From Curtobacterium pusillum (GTDB taxonomy: Bacteria > Actinomycetota > Actinomycetes > Actinomycetales > Microbacteriaceae): a stretch of 64,000 bases of DNA. Shown one piece after another: positions 17,567 to 26,144 of this stretch. The stretch is taken from the NCBI RefSeq assembly GCF_013359865.1, contig NZ_JABMCE010000085.1, positions 124,001 through 188,000 on the forward strand, read 5' to 3'. The notes below the pieces were generated by a model that did no database searches, was not told where the DNA came from, and saw only the letters and a list, made by a program, of their open reading frames with translations. A program made the translations under genes and the position numbers. The stretch's first letter is position 1, and each line of letters opens with the position of its first letter.

Positions 17567-18739
17567 CTACGCGCCCCACCCGGCCTGGACGCCGCCGACG
17601 CGGTCCTCGGCGATCTGCCGCTGGTAGCCCGACTCGCGGTACGCCCGCATCGGGTCCGCCGGCAGCCCGCGCGACTCCCGCCACTCGGCGAGGTCCTTGC
17701 GGACGTCGGTCTGGTACGCGTCCATGAAGATCTCGTTCGCGCCGAGGACGTCGTGCGCCTCCTGCGCCGCGGTCAGCGCGACGCGGTCGAGGAGCAGCGC
17801 GCGGGCCGTCATCTCCTGGACGTTGAGCACCGAGCGGATCTGGCCCGGGATCTTGTCCTCGATGTTGTGGCACTGGTCGAGCATGAACGCCACGTCGGGG
17901 TTGTCGTAGCCGCCGCCGCGGACGACCTCGACGAGGATCCGGAACAGCTGGAACGGATCGGCGGCGCCCACGATGAGGTCGTCGTCGGCGTAGAAGCGCG
18001 AGTTGAAGTCGAAGCTGCCGAGCTTGCCGAGCCGGAGCAGCTGCATCACGATGAACTCGATGTTCGTGCCGGGCGCGTGGTGACCCGTGTCGAGGCAGAC
18101 CATCGCCTTGTCACCGAGGGCAGCCGTGTGCACGTAGCTCGTGCCCCAGTCCGGGACGTCCGTGTGGTAGAACGACGGCTCGAAGAACTTGTACTCGAGC
18201 ACCAGGCGCTGGTCCGGGCCGAGGCGCTCGTAGATCGTGCTCAGGCTCTCGTGCAGGCGGTCCTGGCGGCTGCGCATGTCCTCCTGGCCGGGGTAGTTCG
18301 AGCCCTCGGCGAGCCAGATCTTCAGGTCGCGGCTGCCGGTGGCGTCCATCACGTCGATGCAGCGCAGGTGGTGGTCGATCGCCTTCTGCCGGATCGTCTC
18401 GTCCACGTGGGTGAGCGCGCCGAACTTGTAGTCGTCGTCCTGGAACGTGTTCGAGTTGACGGTGCCCAGGCGGACGCCGTGCTCCTCGGCGTGGCGGCGG
18501 AGGTCGGCGAAGTCGTCGACGAGGTCCCACGGGATGTGCAGCGCCACGGTCGGGGCCAGGCCCGTGTACCGGTGCACCTGGGCGGCGTCGGCGATCTTCT
18601 CGTAGGGGTCGCGCGGGGTGCCGGGCGTGCTGAACACCTTGAAGCGGGTGCCGGAGTTGCCGAATGCCCAGGAGGGCAGCTCGATCTGCTGCCGGGCCAG
18701 CTGGTCCGCGATCCCGGCGAAGGTCGGGGTTGATGTCAT
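17567..18739 (-). CDS. rhaI: L-rhamnose isomerase (RhaI type)
   Basis: A 390-residue TIM-barrel isomerase that turns L-rhamnose into L-rhamnulose. It resembles the Pseudomonas stutzeri-type enzyme rather than E. coli RhaA: HIPWDLVDDF, LKIWLAEGSNYPGQ, CLDTGHHAPGTN and FDFNSRFYADDDL carry the metal-binding and catalytic residues. It is the first gene of the rhamnose operon, has an AGGAAG ribosome site, and its start lies 21 bases downstream of a LacI-type operator. Confidence 0.92.
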   Translation of the reverse strand: MTSTPTFAGIADQLARQQIELPSWAFGNSGTRFKVFSTPGTPRDPYEKIADAAQVHRYTGLAPTVALHIPWDLVDDFADLRRHAEEHGVRLGTVNSNTFQDDDYKFGALTHVDETIRQKAIDHHLRCIDVMDATGSRDLKIWLAEGSNYPGQEDMRSRQDRLHESLSTIYERLGPDQRLVLEYKFFEPSFYHTDVPDWGTSYVHTAALGDKAMVCLDTGHHAPGTNIEFIVMQLLRLGKLGSFDFNSRFYADDDLIVGAADPFQLFRILVEVVRGGGYDNPDVAFMLDQCHNIEDKIPGQIRSVLNVQEMTARALLLDRVALTAAQEAHDVLGANEIFMDAYQTDVRKDLAEWRESRGLPADPMRAYRESGYQRQIAEDRVGGVQAGWGA

Positions 18740-18760
18740 CGTGCACTTCCTCGTGGTCGA

Positions 18761-18773
18761 TTGAATCGTTTCA
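18761..18773 (-). promoter_or_regulatory. LacI-type operator of the rhamnose catabolic operon
   Basis: On the minus strand this reads TGAAACGATTCAA. The 12-base core TGAAACGATTCA is identical to the site before the MFS rhamnose transporter gene (27241-27252) and has the central CG typical of LacI-family operators. It follows the -10 box directly, so a bound repressor would block transcription. Confidence 0.75.
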
Positions 18774-18774
18774 T

Positions 18775-18803
18775 ACGGTACGGCCTGCGCGTCGCCCGCG
18801 CAA
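18775..18803 (-). promoter_or_regulatory. Promoter of the rhaI-rhaEW-rhaB-lldD operon
   Basis: TTGCGC (18803-18798), a 17-base spacer and TACCGT (18780-18775) fit a housekeeping promoter. The operator starts two bases downstream of the -10 box. Confidence 0.55.
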
Positions 18804-18823
18804 CCCACCGAGTACGTGGTCGG

Positions 18824-18897
18824 CCGCAAGACACCGGTGTTCGCCCGATGAACACCCGCATACCGGGGTGCGACGAGCGAACACCGGTGTCTTGCGG
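18824..18897. terminator. Large inverted repeat after the rhamnosidase gene
   Basis: Perfect 21-base arms at 18824-18844 and 18877-18897 (core GCAAGACACCGGTGTTCGC) enclose a 32-base loop that itself can pair through CACCC and GGGTG. Each arm contains the self-complementary ACACCGGTGT. It separates the end of the importer-GH78 operon from the promoter of the catabolic operon, so it is most likely the terminator of the former. Confidence 0.7.
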
Positions 18898-18910
18898 AAG
18901 GGGGCCGGCG

Positions 18911-21235
18911 TCAGCCGGCTGGGACCGCGGCCGGCGAGCGGAACTCGTGCGTGCCCGCGCCGACGCGCTGCTCGTCGAGACCCGGGAGCCGCACGACCGC
19001 GGTGACGCCGTCCGGCACCGTCGCCCGCACGACGAGCTCGCCGTCGACGAGCTCCCACCGCACGGCGACGTGCCCGTGCACCGTGTCGAGCGAGGTCGAC
19101 GCCCACGTCAGACCTCCGCCCGGCTGCGGCGCGATCAGCACCTCCGCGTAGCCGGGCGACAGCGGCGCCAGGCCACCCACCACCCGGTGCATCCAGTCCG
19201 CCACCGCACCGAGGGCGTAGTGGTTGAACGACGTCATCTCGCCGGGGTTGATCGTCCCGTCGGGCAGCATCGAGTCCCACCGCTCCCACACCGTCGTCGC
19301 ACCCATCGTCACCGGGTACAGCCACGACGGGCACTCGGTCTGCAGGAGCAGCCGGTACGCGTCCTCCAGGTTGCCGGTTTGCGTCAGCGCGTCCGTGATG
19401 AACGGCGTGCCGGCGAAGCCCGTCGAGATCCGGTACCCGCTGCGCTCGGCGAGTTCGGCGAGGCGGTCGCCCGCCAGCCGCTCACCCTCGGCGTCGAGGA
19501 TCCCGAACACGATCGCCAGCGTGTACACGGTGGTCGAGTCGGACAGGATCCGTCCGTCCTCCAGCAGGTAGTGGGCCCGGAAGCCGGCCTGGAGGCGCGA
19601 CGCGAGTTCCCGGAACTCCGTCGCCTCCCCCTCGTGGCCGCCCAGCAGCTCGGCCGCCTCCGCCACGATCGTCGCGGACCGGAAGGCGCAGATCGTCGCG
19701 ACGACGCCCTTGTCGGCCTTCGCGTCCGCCGGGTCCTCCGGCGGGGCGTCCGGGTCGAGCCAGTCGCCGAACTGGAAGACCGTGTCCCAGAGGTCCTGCG
19801 GGGACAGGTGGTCGCGGACCCGGCGGAGGTGCGCCGCCATCGACTCGAACTGCTCCTCGAGGACGGCGGTGTCGCCGTACGCCTGGTAGAGCGTCCACGG
19901 CACCCACACTCCGGCGTCCGACCAGATCGCGGTGGCCTCCGGCTTGCCGAAGTGCTCGGAGGGGGAGTACTTGAGCACGTCGGGGACCACGAAGGGGATG
20001 ACACCGTCGGCGTGCTGCTGCTCGAGCCACACGTCGCGGAGCCAGTCCGCGAGGAACGTCCTCGTGTCGAACAGGTACGAGGCCGTCGGGGCGAACGCCG
20101 CGATGTCGCCCGTCCACCCGAGGCGCTCGTCGCGCTGCGGGCAGTCGGTCGGGACGCTGAGGAAGTTGCCCTGCATGCCCCGGACGACGTTGTCGTGGAA
20201 CGTGTTCAGCAGATCGTGGCTCGACTCGAACGTGCCCGTGCGGGTGAGGTCGGAGCCGACCTGCACGGCCGTCAGCGCAGTCCGGAGTTCGTCGAGCGTG
20301 CCGGGCCACCCGTCGATCGAGGCGTACCGGAAGCCGTGGAACGTGAAGCGCGGCTCGAAGCGGTCCGGCTGGTCCGGACCGCTGCCGCTCAGGGTGAAGT
20401 GGTCCGTCGCCTTCGCGGAGCGCAGCGGGCGGGTGCCGAGTTCGTCGTGCTCGAGGACCTCGGCGTGCCGCAGGGTCAGGACGGTGCCGGCCGGGCTGCT
20501 GGCGGTGACGCGGATCCAGCCGACGAGGTTCACGCCGAAGTCGACGAGGGTGGCGCCGGACGGGCTCGTCCAGACGTCGACCGGGGCGATCTCGGCGAGC
20601 GGCCGGACGGGCGGGACGGTGTCGGCGACGAGTTCGCGGTCGCCGAGGTCCACCGCGTGCACGGTGCTCGTCCGGCCCTCGTGACCGTCGACGCTCGGGA
20701 TGGTCGGGGTCCCCGGCTGCAGGAACGACCCGTCGCGGAGTCGGGCGTCGATGTCCTCGCCGTCGTAGAGCTGGTCGGCGGTGATCGCACTCGACAGCGC
20801 CTGCCATTCCGTGTCCGTCGCGACGTGCTGCTCGTGCCCGTCCTCGAACGCGATGCGGAGCTCGGCGAACCCGGCGCGCTCGTCCGTGTACCAGCCCCCG
20901 CCACCGCCCCAGGCGAGCCGTCCCGCCGCCCAGCCGTTGCCGACGACGAGCGCGAGCACGACGGCACCGCCGGGCTCGGTGCCGCCGAGGTGCGAGGTGA
21001 CGTCGTGCGAGACGACGCGGACGCGCCACTCGTAGCTGGTCCACCCCGGTTCGAGCAGGTGGTCGGAGACGCGCTGTCCGCCGAGCCACCCCTCGACGAC
21101 TCCGAGGGCGCTGAGGTGGAGGGTGGCGCTGGTGACGGGGCCGTGGCCGGTGTGGAGCGTGAACTCCCGACGCAGGATCGGTGCGCTCCCGAGGTCGTCG
21201 TCGCTCGCGATGAACGATGCGGTCCAGGTGGTCAT
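18911..21235 (-). CDS. GH78 alpha-L-rhamnosidase, cytosolic
   Basis: A 774-residue alpha-L-rhamnosidase with no signal peptide. It has N-terminal beta domains (residues 1-330) and the (alpha/alpha)6 catalytic domain with the family motif DCPQRDERLGWTGD (364-377; E370 is the predicted general acid). A C-terminal beta domain follows. It is encoded after the two permeases of a sugar importer, which implies that rhamnosyl oligosaccharides or glycosides are imported intact and cut inside to release rhamnose for the operon downstream. Confidence 0.92.
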   Translation of the reverse strand: MTTWTASFIASDDDLGSAPILRREFTLHTGHGPVTSATLHLSALGVVEGWLGGQRVSDHLLEPGWTSYEWRVRVVSHDVTSHLGGTEPGGAVVLALVVGNGWAAGRLAWGGGGGWYTDERAGFAELRIAFEDGHEQHVATDTEWQALSSAITADQLYDGEDIDARLRDGSFLQPGTPTIPSVDGHEGRTSTVHAVDLGDRELVADTVPPVRPLAEIAPVDVWTSPSGATLVDFGVNLVGWIRVTASSPAGTVLTLRHAEVLEHDELGTRPLRSAKATDHFTLSGSGPDQPDRFEPRFTFHGFRYASIDGWPGTLDELRTALTAVQVGSDLTRTGTFESSHDLLNTFHDNVVRGMQGNFLSVPTDCPQRDERLGWTGDIAAFAPTASYLFDTRTFLADWLRDVWLEQQHADGVIPFVVPDVLKYSPSEHFGKPEATAIWSDAGVWVPWTLYQAYGDTAVLEEQFESMAAHLRRVRDHLSPQDLWDTVFQFGDWLDPDAPPEDPADAKADKGVVATICAFRSATIVAEAAELLGGHEGEATEFRELASRLQAGFRAHYLLEDGRILSDSTTVYTLAIVFGILDAEGERLAGDRLAELAERSGYRISTGFAGTPFITDALTQTGNLEDAYRLLLQTECPSWLYPVTMGATTVWERWDSMLPDGTINPGEMTSFNHYALGAVADWMHRVVGGLAPLSPGYAEVLIAPQPGGGLTWASTSLDTVHGHVAVRWELVDGELVVRATVPDGVTAVVRLPGLDEQRVGAGTHEFRSPAAVPAG

Positions 21236-21301
21236 GGTGTCCTTCCGGCGGACGTCGTCGTCCGCGTCGTGGGTGGATGGTGGGGCTGCGCGGGTCCGGC
21301 G

Positions 21302-22177
21302 TCAGCCCTTGACGGCGCCGCTGGTCATGCCGGCGACGATCTGACGGTTGAAGAAGATGTAGAGGATGAGCGGCGGGATCGTGATGAGCAGCACGTCGGT
21401 GAACAGCAGGTTCAGCTGGCTGACCGACTGGCTCTGGAACGTGTAGAGCGTCTGCTGCACCGTGGCGTTCTCGGACCCCGGCAGGAAGTACAGCGGGTTC
21501 GTGAAGTCGTTGAAGACCGTGACCGACTGCACCAGCACGACCGTGATGATGACCGGCTTGAGCAGCGGCAGGACGACCCCGAAGAACAGGCGGATCGGGC
21601 CGGCGCCGTCGAGCACGGCGGCCTCGTCGAGCTCCTTGGGGATCGTCGCGACGAAGGCCCGGAACAGCAGGATGCAGAACGACAGGCCGAACGTCGCCTC
21701 GACGAGGATCATCCCGCCCATGGTCTTGAACAGGTTGAGACCCTGCAGCACCCAGATCGTCGGGACGATCGCGGGCGGGACGATGAGGCCGGCGAGGACG
21801 AAGAAGTTGATCACGCCGTTCCACCTGCTCGGCCGGCGCTGCAGGACGTAGCCGACCATCGCGGCGAACACCACCATGATGACGACGCTGCCGACGGTCA
21901 GGACCGCGCTGTTCAGGAAAGCGCGGAGGATGCCACCGTCACCGGTCTGCATGACCGCGACGAGGTTCTGCCACAGCTGCCACTGGGTCGGGAGCGTGAA
22001 GCCGAGCTGGTTCGCCTCCGCCGGGGACTTCGCGGCCTGCAGCAGGACGAAGACGAACGGCACGAGGAACACCACGAAGCTGACGACGATGGCGATGGTG
22101 CCGATGACCCACTTGCGGGCGTTGTGGCGTCCGCGTGTACGGGACGGGGACAGCCGCTGGCTGGTGATCGCGGTCAC
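21302..22177 (-). CDS. Sugar ABC permease (second subunit) of the rhamnoside importer
   Basis: A 291-residue CUT1-type permease with six predicted helices and the EAA loop KELDEAAVLDGAGPIRLFFG. Its GTG start overlaps the TGA stop of its partner (GTGA). Followed by the GH78 gene after 66 bases. Together with the partner and the lipoprotein it forms an importer probably specific for rhamnose-containing oligosaccharides; specificity is inferred from context. Confidence 0.9.
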   Translation of the reverse strand: MTAITSQRLSPSRTRGRHNARKWVIGTIAIVVSFVVFLVPFVFVLLQAAKSPAEANQLGFTLPTQWQLWQNLVAVMQTGDGGILRAFLNSAVLTVGSVVIMVVFAAMVGYVLQRRPSRWNGVINFFVLAGLIVPPAIVPTIWVLQGLNLFKTMGGMILVEATFGLSFCILLFRAFVATIPKELDEAAVLDGAGPIRLFFGVVLPLLKPVIITVVLVQSVTVFNDFTNPLYFLPGSENATVQQTLYTFQSQSVSQLNLLFTDVLLITIPPLILYIFFNRQIVAGMTSGAVKG

Positions 22178-23112
22178 AGTTCCGCCTCCTTGCGGTTGAG
22201 GAGCCAGGAGATCGGCACCATGATCGCGGTCACGACGATGAACAACACGACGTTGCCGGCGGTCGACAGTCCGTAGAACCCGGCCTGGTACTGCTTGTAG
22301 ATCACGCTCGCGATGACGTCGCTCGTGAAGCCCGGTCCACCGCCGGTCATCGCCCAGATGAGGTCGAACGACCGAAGACCGCCGATGAGCGACAGGATGA
22401 TGACCGTCCCCATCGCCGGCCGGGACAGCGGCAGCGTGATGTTCCGGAAGATCGTCCACGAACTCGCGCCGTCCACGCGGGCGGCCTCGAAGTACTCCTG
22501 CGGGATCGCGACGATGCCGGCGATGAAGATGAGCGTGGCGATCCCGACGCCCTTCCACACGTCGACCGCTGCGACGCTCCAGAGCGCGAGGCTCGGGTCC
22601 GTCAACCACCCCGGCGTCGGGAGGCCGACCGAACCGAGGACGCCGTTGATGATCCCGTGGAACGGGTCCATCAGTGCCTTGAACGTGATGCCGATGCCGA
22701 TCGTCGACACCAGTACGGGGAAGAACACCACCGCTCGGAGGTACCCGCGCCCGAGCACCGGGCTCGTGAGGAGCAGGGCGAGGGCGAGTCCGAGGACCAC
22801 CTTCGCCGCGCTCGTCACGAACCCGTACTCGAACGTGTGCACGAACCCGGAGACGAGCTGCGGGTCCTGGAAGAACCGGACGAAGTTGTCGAAGCCGATG
22901 AAGGTCTGGTCGAACAGCGTCCAGCGGGTGAGCGAGAAGTAGAACCCCGCGAAGGTCGGGACCGCGAAGAACACGACGTACAGCGCGATCGCCGGGATGA
23001 AGAACCACGCCGGGTAGAACGAGCGCATCCGCTTCCGAGCGGGCCCGGCACCACCGGCGCCGGCTCTGGTCGTCTTCGACGGTTCGAGCGCCGTCGTGAG
23101 CGTCGCGGTCAC
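22174..23112 (-). CDS. Sugar ABC permease (first subunit) of the rhamnoside importer
   Basis: A 312-residue MalF-type permease. A basic, Gly/Ala-rich cytosolic tail precedes six helices; the EAA loop is EYFEAARVDGASSWTIFRNI. The GTG start follows the stop of the binding-protein gene by four bases. No ATPase gene is present in the operon. Confidence 0.9.
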   Translation of the reverse strand: MTATLTTALEPSKTTRAGAGGAGPARKRMRSFYPAWFFIPAIALYVVFFAVPTFAGFYFSLTRWTLFDQTFIGFDNFVRFFQDPQLVSGFVHTFEYGFVTSAAKVVLGLALALLLTSPVLGRGYLRAVVFFPVLVSTIGIGITFKALMDPFHGIINGVLGSVGLPTPGWLTDPSLALWSVAAVDVWKGVGIATLIFIAGIVAIPQEYFEAARVDGASSWTIFRNITLPLSRPAMGTVIILSLIGGLRSFDLIWAMTGGGPGFTSDVIASVIYKQYQAGFYGLSTAGNVVLFIVVTAIMVPISWLLNRKEAEL

Positions 23113-23116
23113 CGGA

Positions 23117-24439
23117 TCACCAGCCCTTGAGGCCGAGCTGCTGGGCCTGCTGGACGACGTCCTCGTCGTACTGGTCAGCGCCCTTGGCGGCGGAGGTGAT
23201 GCCCGACCCGACCTGCACGCAGATCTTCTCGAGGTTCGGGCCCTTGATCGGGGAGAGGAACTCGAGCGCCGGGCTCGCCTTCTTCTCGTCGAGGTACTTC
23301 TGCAGGTCGTCGATCATCGGCGGCACCGAGTCGGGGAGCGTGCAGGTCGAGATCACGTACGGGCCGCCGGGTGTGCCGGTGTCGTTCTGCACCTTGCAGC
23401 CGCCGGACGAGTTCGCGAAGGCGATGAACTTCTTCGCGGCCGTGAGCTTGTCGCCCGTGGTCGTCTTCGGGATGTACAGGCCGTTCGGCTCCCAGATGGT
23501 GAGGTTCGTGTCGTCCGCGTTCGCCGCCGGCAGGGCGAAGGCTCCGATGTCGTTCACGGCGTCAGGGCTGTCCTGCTGGATCGCCGAGATCGCGTTCGTC
23601 AGCATCGGGTACTGCGCACCGGTGCCGTCGGCGAGCATCTTCAGGCCGTTCGCCTGCGTGGCCGACGCGTAGTCCTTGTTGTAGAGGTCCTTGTCCTTGC
23701 CCTCCTGGAGGTGCTGGAACCCGGCGAGTGCCGGCTGCTTCGCGTAGGACTCCTTGTGCTTCGTGTACTGCGTCGCCCAGTTCTTCTGCTGCGCGGTGAT
23801 GTTCCCGAAATCGGCGAGGACGAACAGCTGGCTGGTCCAGGTGTCGCCGTAGGTCTGGATGATCGGCGCGATGCCCGCGTCCTTGATCTTCTCGCTGTTG
23901 CTGATGAACTCGGCCCAGGTGGTGGGGACGCTCAGTCCGAGCTTCGCGTAGACCTTCTTGTTGTAGAGGACCGCGCCGCCGAAGCTCGTGCCGAACGGTG
24001 CGCCGTACATGCCCTTGTCGGTGCTCACGACCTTGGTGAACTGCGGGTCGACGTCCTTCGCCCAGCTCTCCTTCGACAGGTCGACGAGGGTGTTGTCCGG
24101 GTTGAGGGCCTGCATGAGCGAGCCGGAGTTGTAGTTGAAGACGTCGGCCATCTCGCCGGTCGACAGCCGGGTCTTCACCAGGTTGTCGCCGTCGGTGCCC
24201 TGCGGCTTCGTGTCGAGCTTGACGGTGATCTCGGGGTTGGCCTTCTCGAACGCCGTGATGAGGGCCTTCGCGGTGACGCCGGTCGCCTCCGCGTTGTCGA
24301 CCAGGTACGTGATCGTGGTCTTGCCGCCGCTGCTGCCGGTGTCGGCGGAGCCGCCCGACGAACACGCGGCCAGACCGCCGATGAGGACCGTGGCGCCGCC
24401 GATGGCGAGCAACCTGGTGGTCAGGGAACGAGCTGACAT
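23117..24439 (-). CDS. Sugar-binding lipoprotein of the rhamnoside importer
   Basis: A 440-residue family-1 solute-binding lipoprotein. The Sec signal ends in the lipobox LAAC (Cys26), followed by a Ser/Gly linker. Aromatic residues in the body (WAEF, YGDTWTSQ, WEPNGLY) suit sugar stacking. A strong AGGAGG site lies six bases before the ATG. It is the first gene of the importer-GH78 operon, preceded by two LacI-type operators, and should bind rhamnosyl oligosaccharides. Confidence 0.9.
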   Translation of the reverse strand: MSARSLTTRLLAIGGATVLIGGLAACSSGGSADTGSSGGKTTITYLVDNAEATGVTAKALITAFEKANPEITVKLDTKPQGTDGDNLVKTRLSTGEMADVFNYNSGSLMQALNPDNTLVDLSKESWAKDVDPQFTKVVSTDKGMYGAPFGTSFGGAVLYNKKVYAKLGLSVPTTWAEFISNSEKIKDAGIAPIIQTYGDTWTSQLFVLADFGNITAQQKNWATQYTKHKESYAKQPALAGFQHLQEGKDKDLYNKDYASATQANGLKMLADGTGAQYPMLTNAISAIQQDSPDAVNDIGAFALPAANADDTNLTIWEPNGLYIPKTTTGDKLTAAKKFIAFANSSGGCKVQNDTGTPGGPYVISTCTLPDSVPPMIDDLQKYLDEKKASPALEFLSPIKGPNLEKICVQVGSGITSAAKGADQYDEDVVQQAQQLGLKGW

Positions 24440-24576
24440 TCCTTACCTCCTCGTAAGGCCCGGGGCAGGGGTACCCCGGGTGAAACGGACCCGGGTCCCG
24501 CTCCAGTGCGGGGCCCGGTGCTGCTGTTTAGAACGTTTCAATCGGAATCGAACCACGACGATTGAAGCGTGTCAAT
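24440..24576 (-). promoter_or_regulatory. Leader and LacI-type operators of the importer-GH78 operon
   Basis: Two sites resemble the rhamnose operator: on the minus strand ATTGAAACGTTC (24542-24531), sharing the first half TTGAAACG, and the near-palindrome ATTGAAGCGTGTCAAT at 24561-24576, which overlaps a TTGACA -35-like hexamer (24575-24570). The leader also holds two GC hairpins, the clearer one CCCGGGG paired with CCCCGGG around 24464-24485. The spacing suggests repression, possibly with looping between the sites. Confidence 0.6.
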
Positions 24577-24789
24577 CACCGATTCGGATTCGTTACGGAA
24601 GTGCGTGCTCCCGCACCGCGTCCCCCTTGTGCCCGCGAAAGCGACAGCCTGCCGCCTCCGCGAAAGCGACAGCCTGCCGCCGAAGTTCGGCGGCACCATG
24701 TCGCTTTCGCGGCACAGACAGGCGCGCTCGACGGCAACGTGTCGCCTTCGCAGGTGAAACCGGCCCCGTCCGCCGAGGCCCGGCGCGCC
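24577..24789. repeat. Cluster of GCGAAAGCGACA palindromic repeats (family B), locus 1
   Basis: No gene is visible here. A 23-base unit beginning CGCGAAAGCGACAGCCTG occurs twice in tandem (24634-24656 and 24659-24681), then as an inverted copy at 24689-24711, and in degraded form at 24733-24753. Copy two and the inverted copy form a 53-base hairpin with a perfect inner stem CCGCCGAA/TTCGGCGG. Related sequences occur at 25991-26085 and 56252-56347. The hairpin may also end transcription of the lacI gene whose stop is at 24790. Confidence 0.8.
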
Positions 24790-25884
24790 TCAGCCCTCGC
24801 GCAGCCGCGGGTCGGCCGGCGTCCGGAGCCGCGCAGCTTCGGCGGCGGCCGCGCGCCCGAGCGTGCTCTCCCGCGCCACGAGTTCGCTGCCGATCACGAT
24901 CGTCCGGTGCACGTGCTCCTCGGGCGGTTCGCGCAGTTCGTCGAGCAGCAGCCCCACCGCCGCCTGGCCCATCTCCGCTCCGTGCATCGTCACCGAGGTC
25001 AACGGGACCGCACCGCCCCACGCCACGGAGTTGTGGTCGCAGCCCGACACCGGGATGTCCTCCGGCACGCGGAGTCCGGCCGCGCGCAGCTCCGTCACGA
25101 CCGCCATCGCGAGGAGGTCCGTCACCCCGAGCACGCCGTCCGGGCGCTCCGCAGCGGGCATCCGGGCGATGCGGGCGCCGGCGTCGGTGCCTCCCGGCGG
25201 GTCGATGTCCCCGGCGTCGACGTCGACCAGCACGACCCCCGGGTGCTCGGCGATCGCCCGGAGCACCCCGGCGCGACGTCGGTGCACCGGTTGGAGGTCC
25301 GGCCGTGCACTGACGAAGCCGATGCGCCGGCAGCCCCGCTCGATGAGGTGCGTCGTGGCGAGGTACCCGGCCTGCTCGTTGTCCACGACGACGGAGCAGG
25401 CGTCGACCTCGGACGGCTCGTAGTTGACGTAGACGACCGGGTGCCCGTGCCGGCGGGTCAGCTCCACCTGGTCGCGGGACTCCGTCATGGTGGCGAGCAG
25501 GATCCCGGACACCCTCGTGCTCTCGAGGTAGGCGAGGTGGTCGCCCTGCGCCTCGAGGTCGTCCTCGCTGCTCGCGATCAGCAGGGTGTGGCCGCGGTGC
25601 CGCGCCTCGAGCTGCGCCCCGTTCACCATGTCGCTGAACAGGGAGTTCCGCAGTGACATGACGACGAGACCGATCGACCGCGTGGTGCCCGACACGAGTG
25701 CCCGCGCGTTGCGGTTCGGCGTGTACCCGAGCTCGGCGATCGCGTCGCGGACGCGTGCGGCGGTGGCGTCCGCGACCCGCTCGGGGTGGTTGAGGACGTT
25801 CGACACCGTGGCGAGCGAGACGCCCGCGCGAGCGGCGACGTGGTGCACGCTCGGCGGTCCGTCGCGCCGTGGGACATGCACCAT
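24790..25884 (-). CDS. LacI-family transcriptional regulator (first of two)
   Basis: A 364-residue regulator with a LacI helix-turn-helix (residues 11-35, VHHVAARAGVSLATVSNVLN) and a periplasmic-binding-protein-like sensor domain (65-340). A TACGAT box six bases before the ATG marks a leaderless start; the ORF could be read further upstream but only through the repeat cluster. It lies next to the rhamnoside importer operon and may control it. The C-terminal 25 residues are charged and Ala-rich. Confidence 0.88.
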   Translation of the reverse strand: MVHVPRRDGPPSVHHVAARAGVSLATVSNVLNHPERVADATAARVRDAIAELGYTPNRNARALVSGTTRSIGLVVMSLRNSLFSDMVNGAQLEARHRGHTLLIASSEDDLEAQGDHLAYLESTRVSGILLATMTESRDQVELTRRHGHPVVYVNYEPSEVDACSVVVDNEQAGYLATTHLIERGCRRIGFVSARPDLQPVHRRRAGVLRAIAEHPGVVLVDVDAGDIDPPGGTDAGARIARMPAAERPDGVLGVTDLLAMAVVTELRAAGLRVPEDIPVSGCDHNSVAWGGAVPLTSVTMHGAEMGQAAVGLLLDELREPPEEHVHRTIVIGSELVARESTLGRAAAAEAARLRTPADPRLREG

Positions 25885-25929
25885 GGTCCGATCGTAGGCG
25901 GAGCGGGATGCGGTCCCGCCCCACCGCCG

Positions 25930-25969
25930 GACTGGAGGCGCGGTGCGGCGCCGCCCCGCGCCTCCAGTC
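25930..25969. repeat. Family A palindrome (GGAGGCGCGG), locus 1
   Basis: Fourteen-base arms GACTGGAGGCGCGG (25930-25943) and its complement (25956-25969) around a 12-base loop. It belongs to a family of dispersed palindromes also seen at 31120-31153 and 41552-41592, with half-copies at 28690-28703 and around 52060. Confidence 0.8.
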
Positions 25970-25990
25970 GGTCGCGGCGGAGCCGACCCG

Positions 25991-26085
25991 TTCGCGAAAG
26001 CGACAGTGTGGCGCGAAGGGTTGCCGGCATTCTGTCGCTTTGCCGGGAGGGACGCCACGGCTTGCCGGGATCCTGTCGCTTTGGC
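25991..26085. repeat. Family B GCGAAAGCGACA repeats, locus 2
   Basis: One direct unit (TTCGCGAAAGCGACAGTG at 25991) is followed by two inverted units (CTGTCGCTTTGCCGG near 26032-26046 and CTGTCGCTTTGGCGG near 26073-26087). The array fills the gap between the two lacI genes, downstream of the second one, and could act as its terminator. Confidence 0.75.
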
Positions 26086-26144
26086 GGAACTGACCGCGCA
26101 CGACGCGCACGACGCGCGATGCGCGCCGCACAGCGCCGGCGGCG

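Noticed and set aside
24634..24753. Possible CRISPR array
   Set aside because: Units of about 23 bases occur in both orientations with almost no spacer (2-7 bases) and variable centres. No cas gene is nearby.
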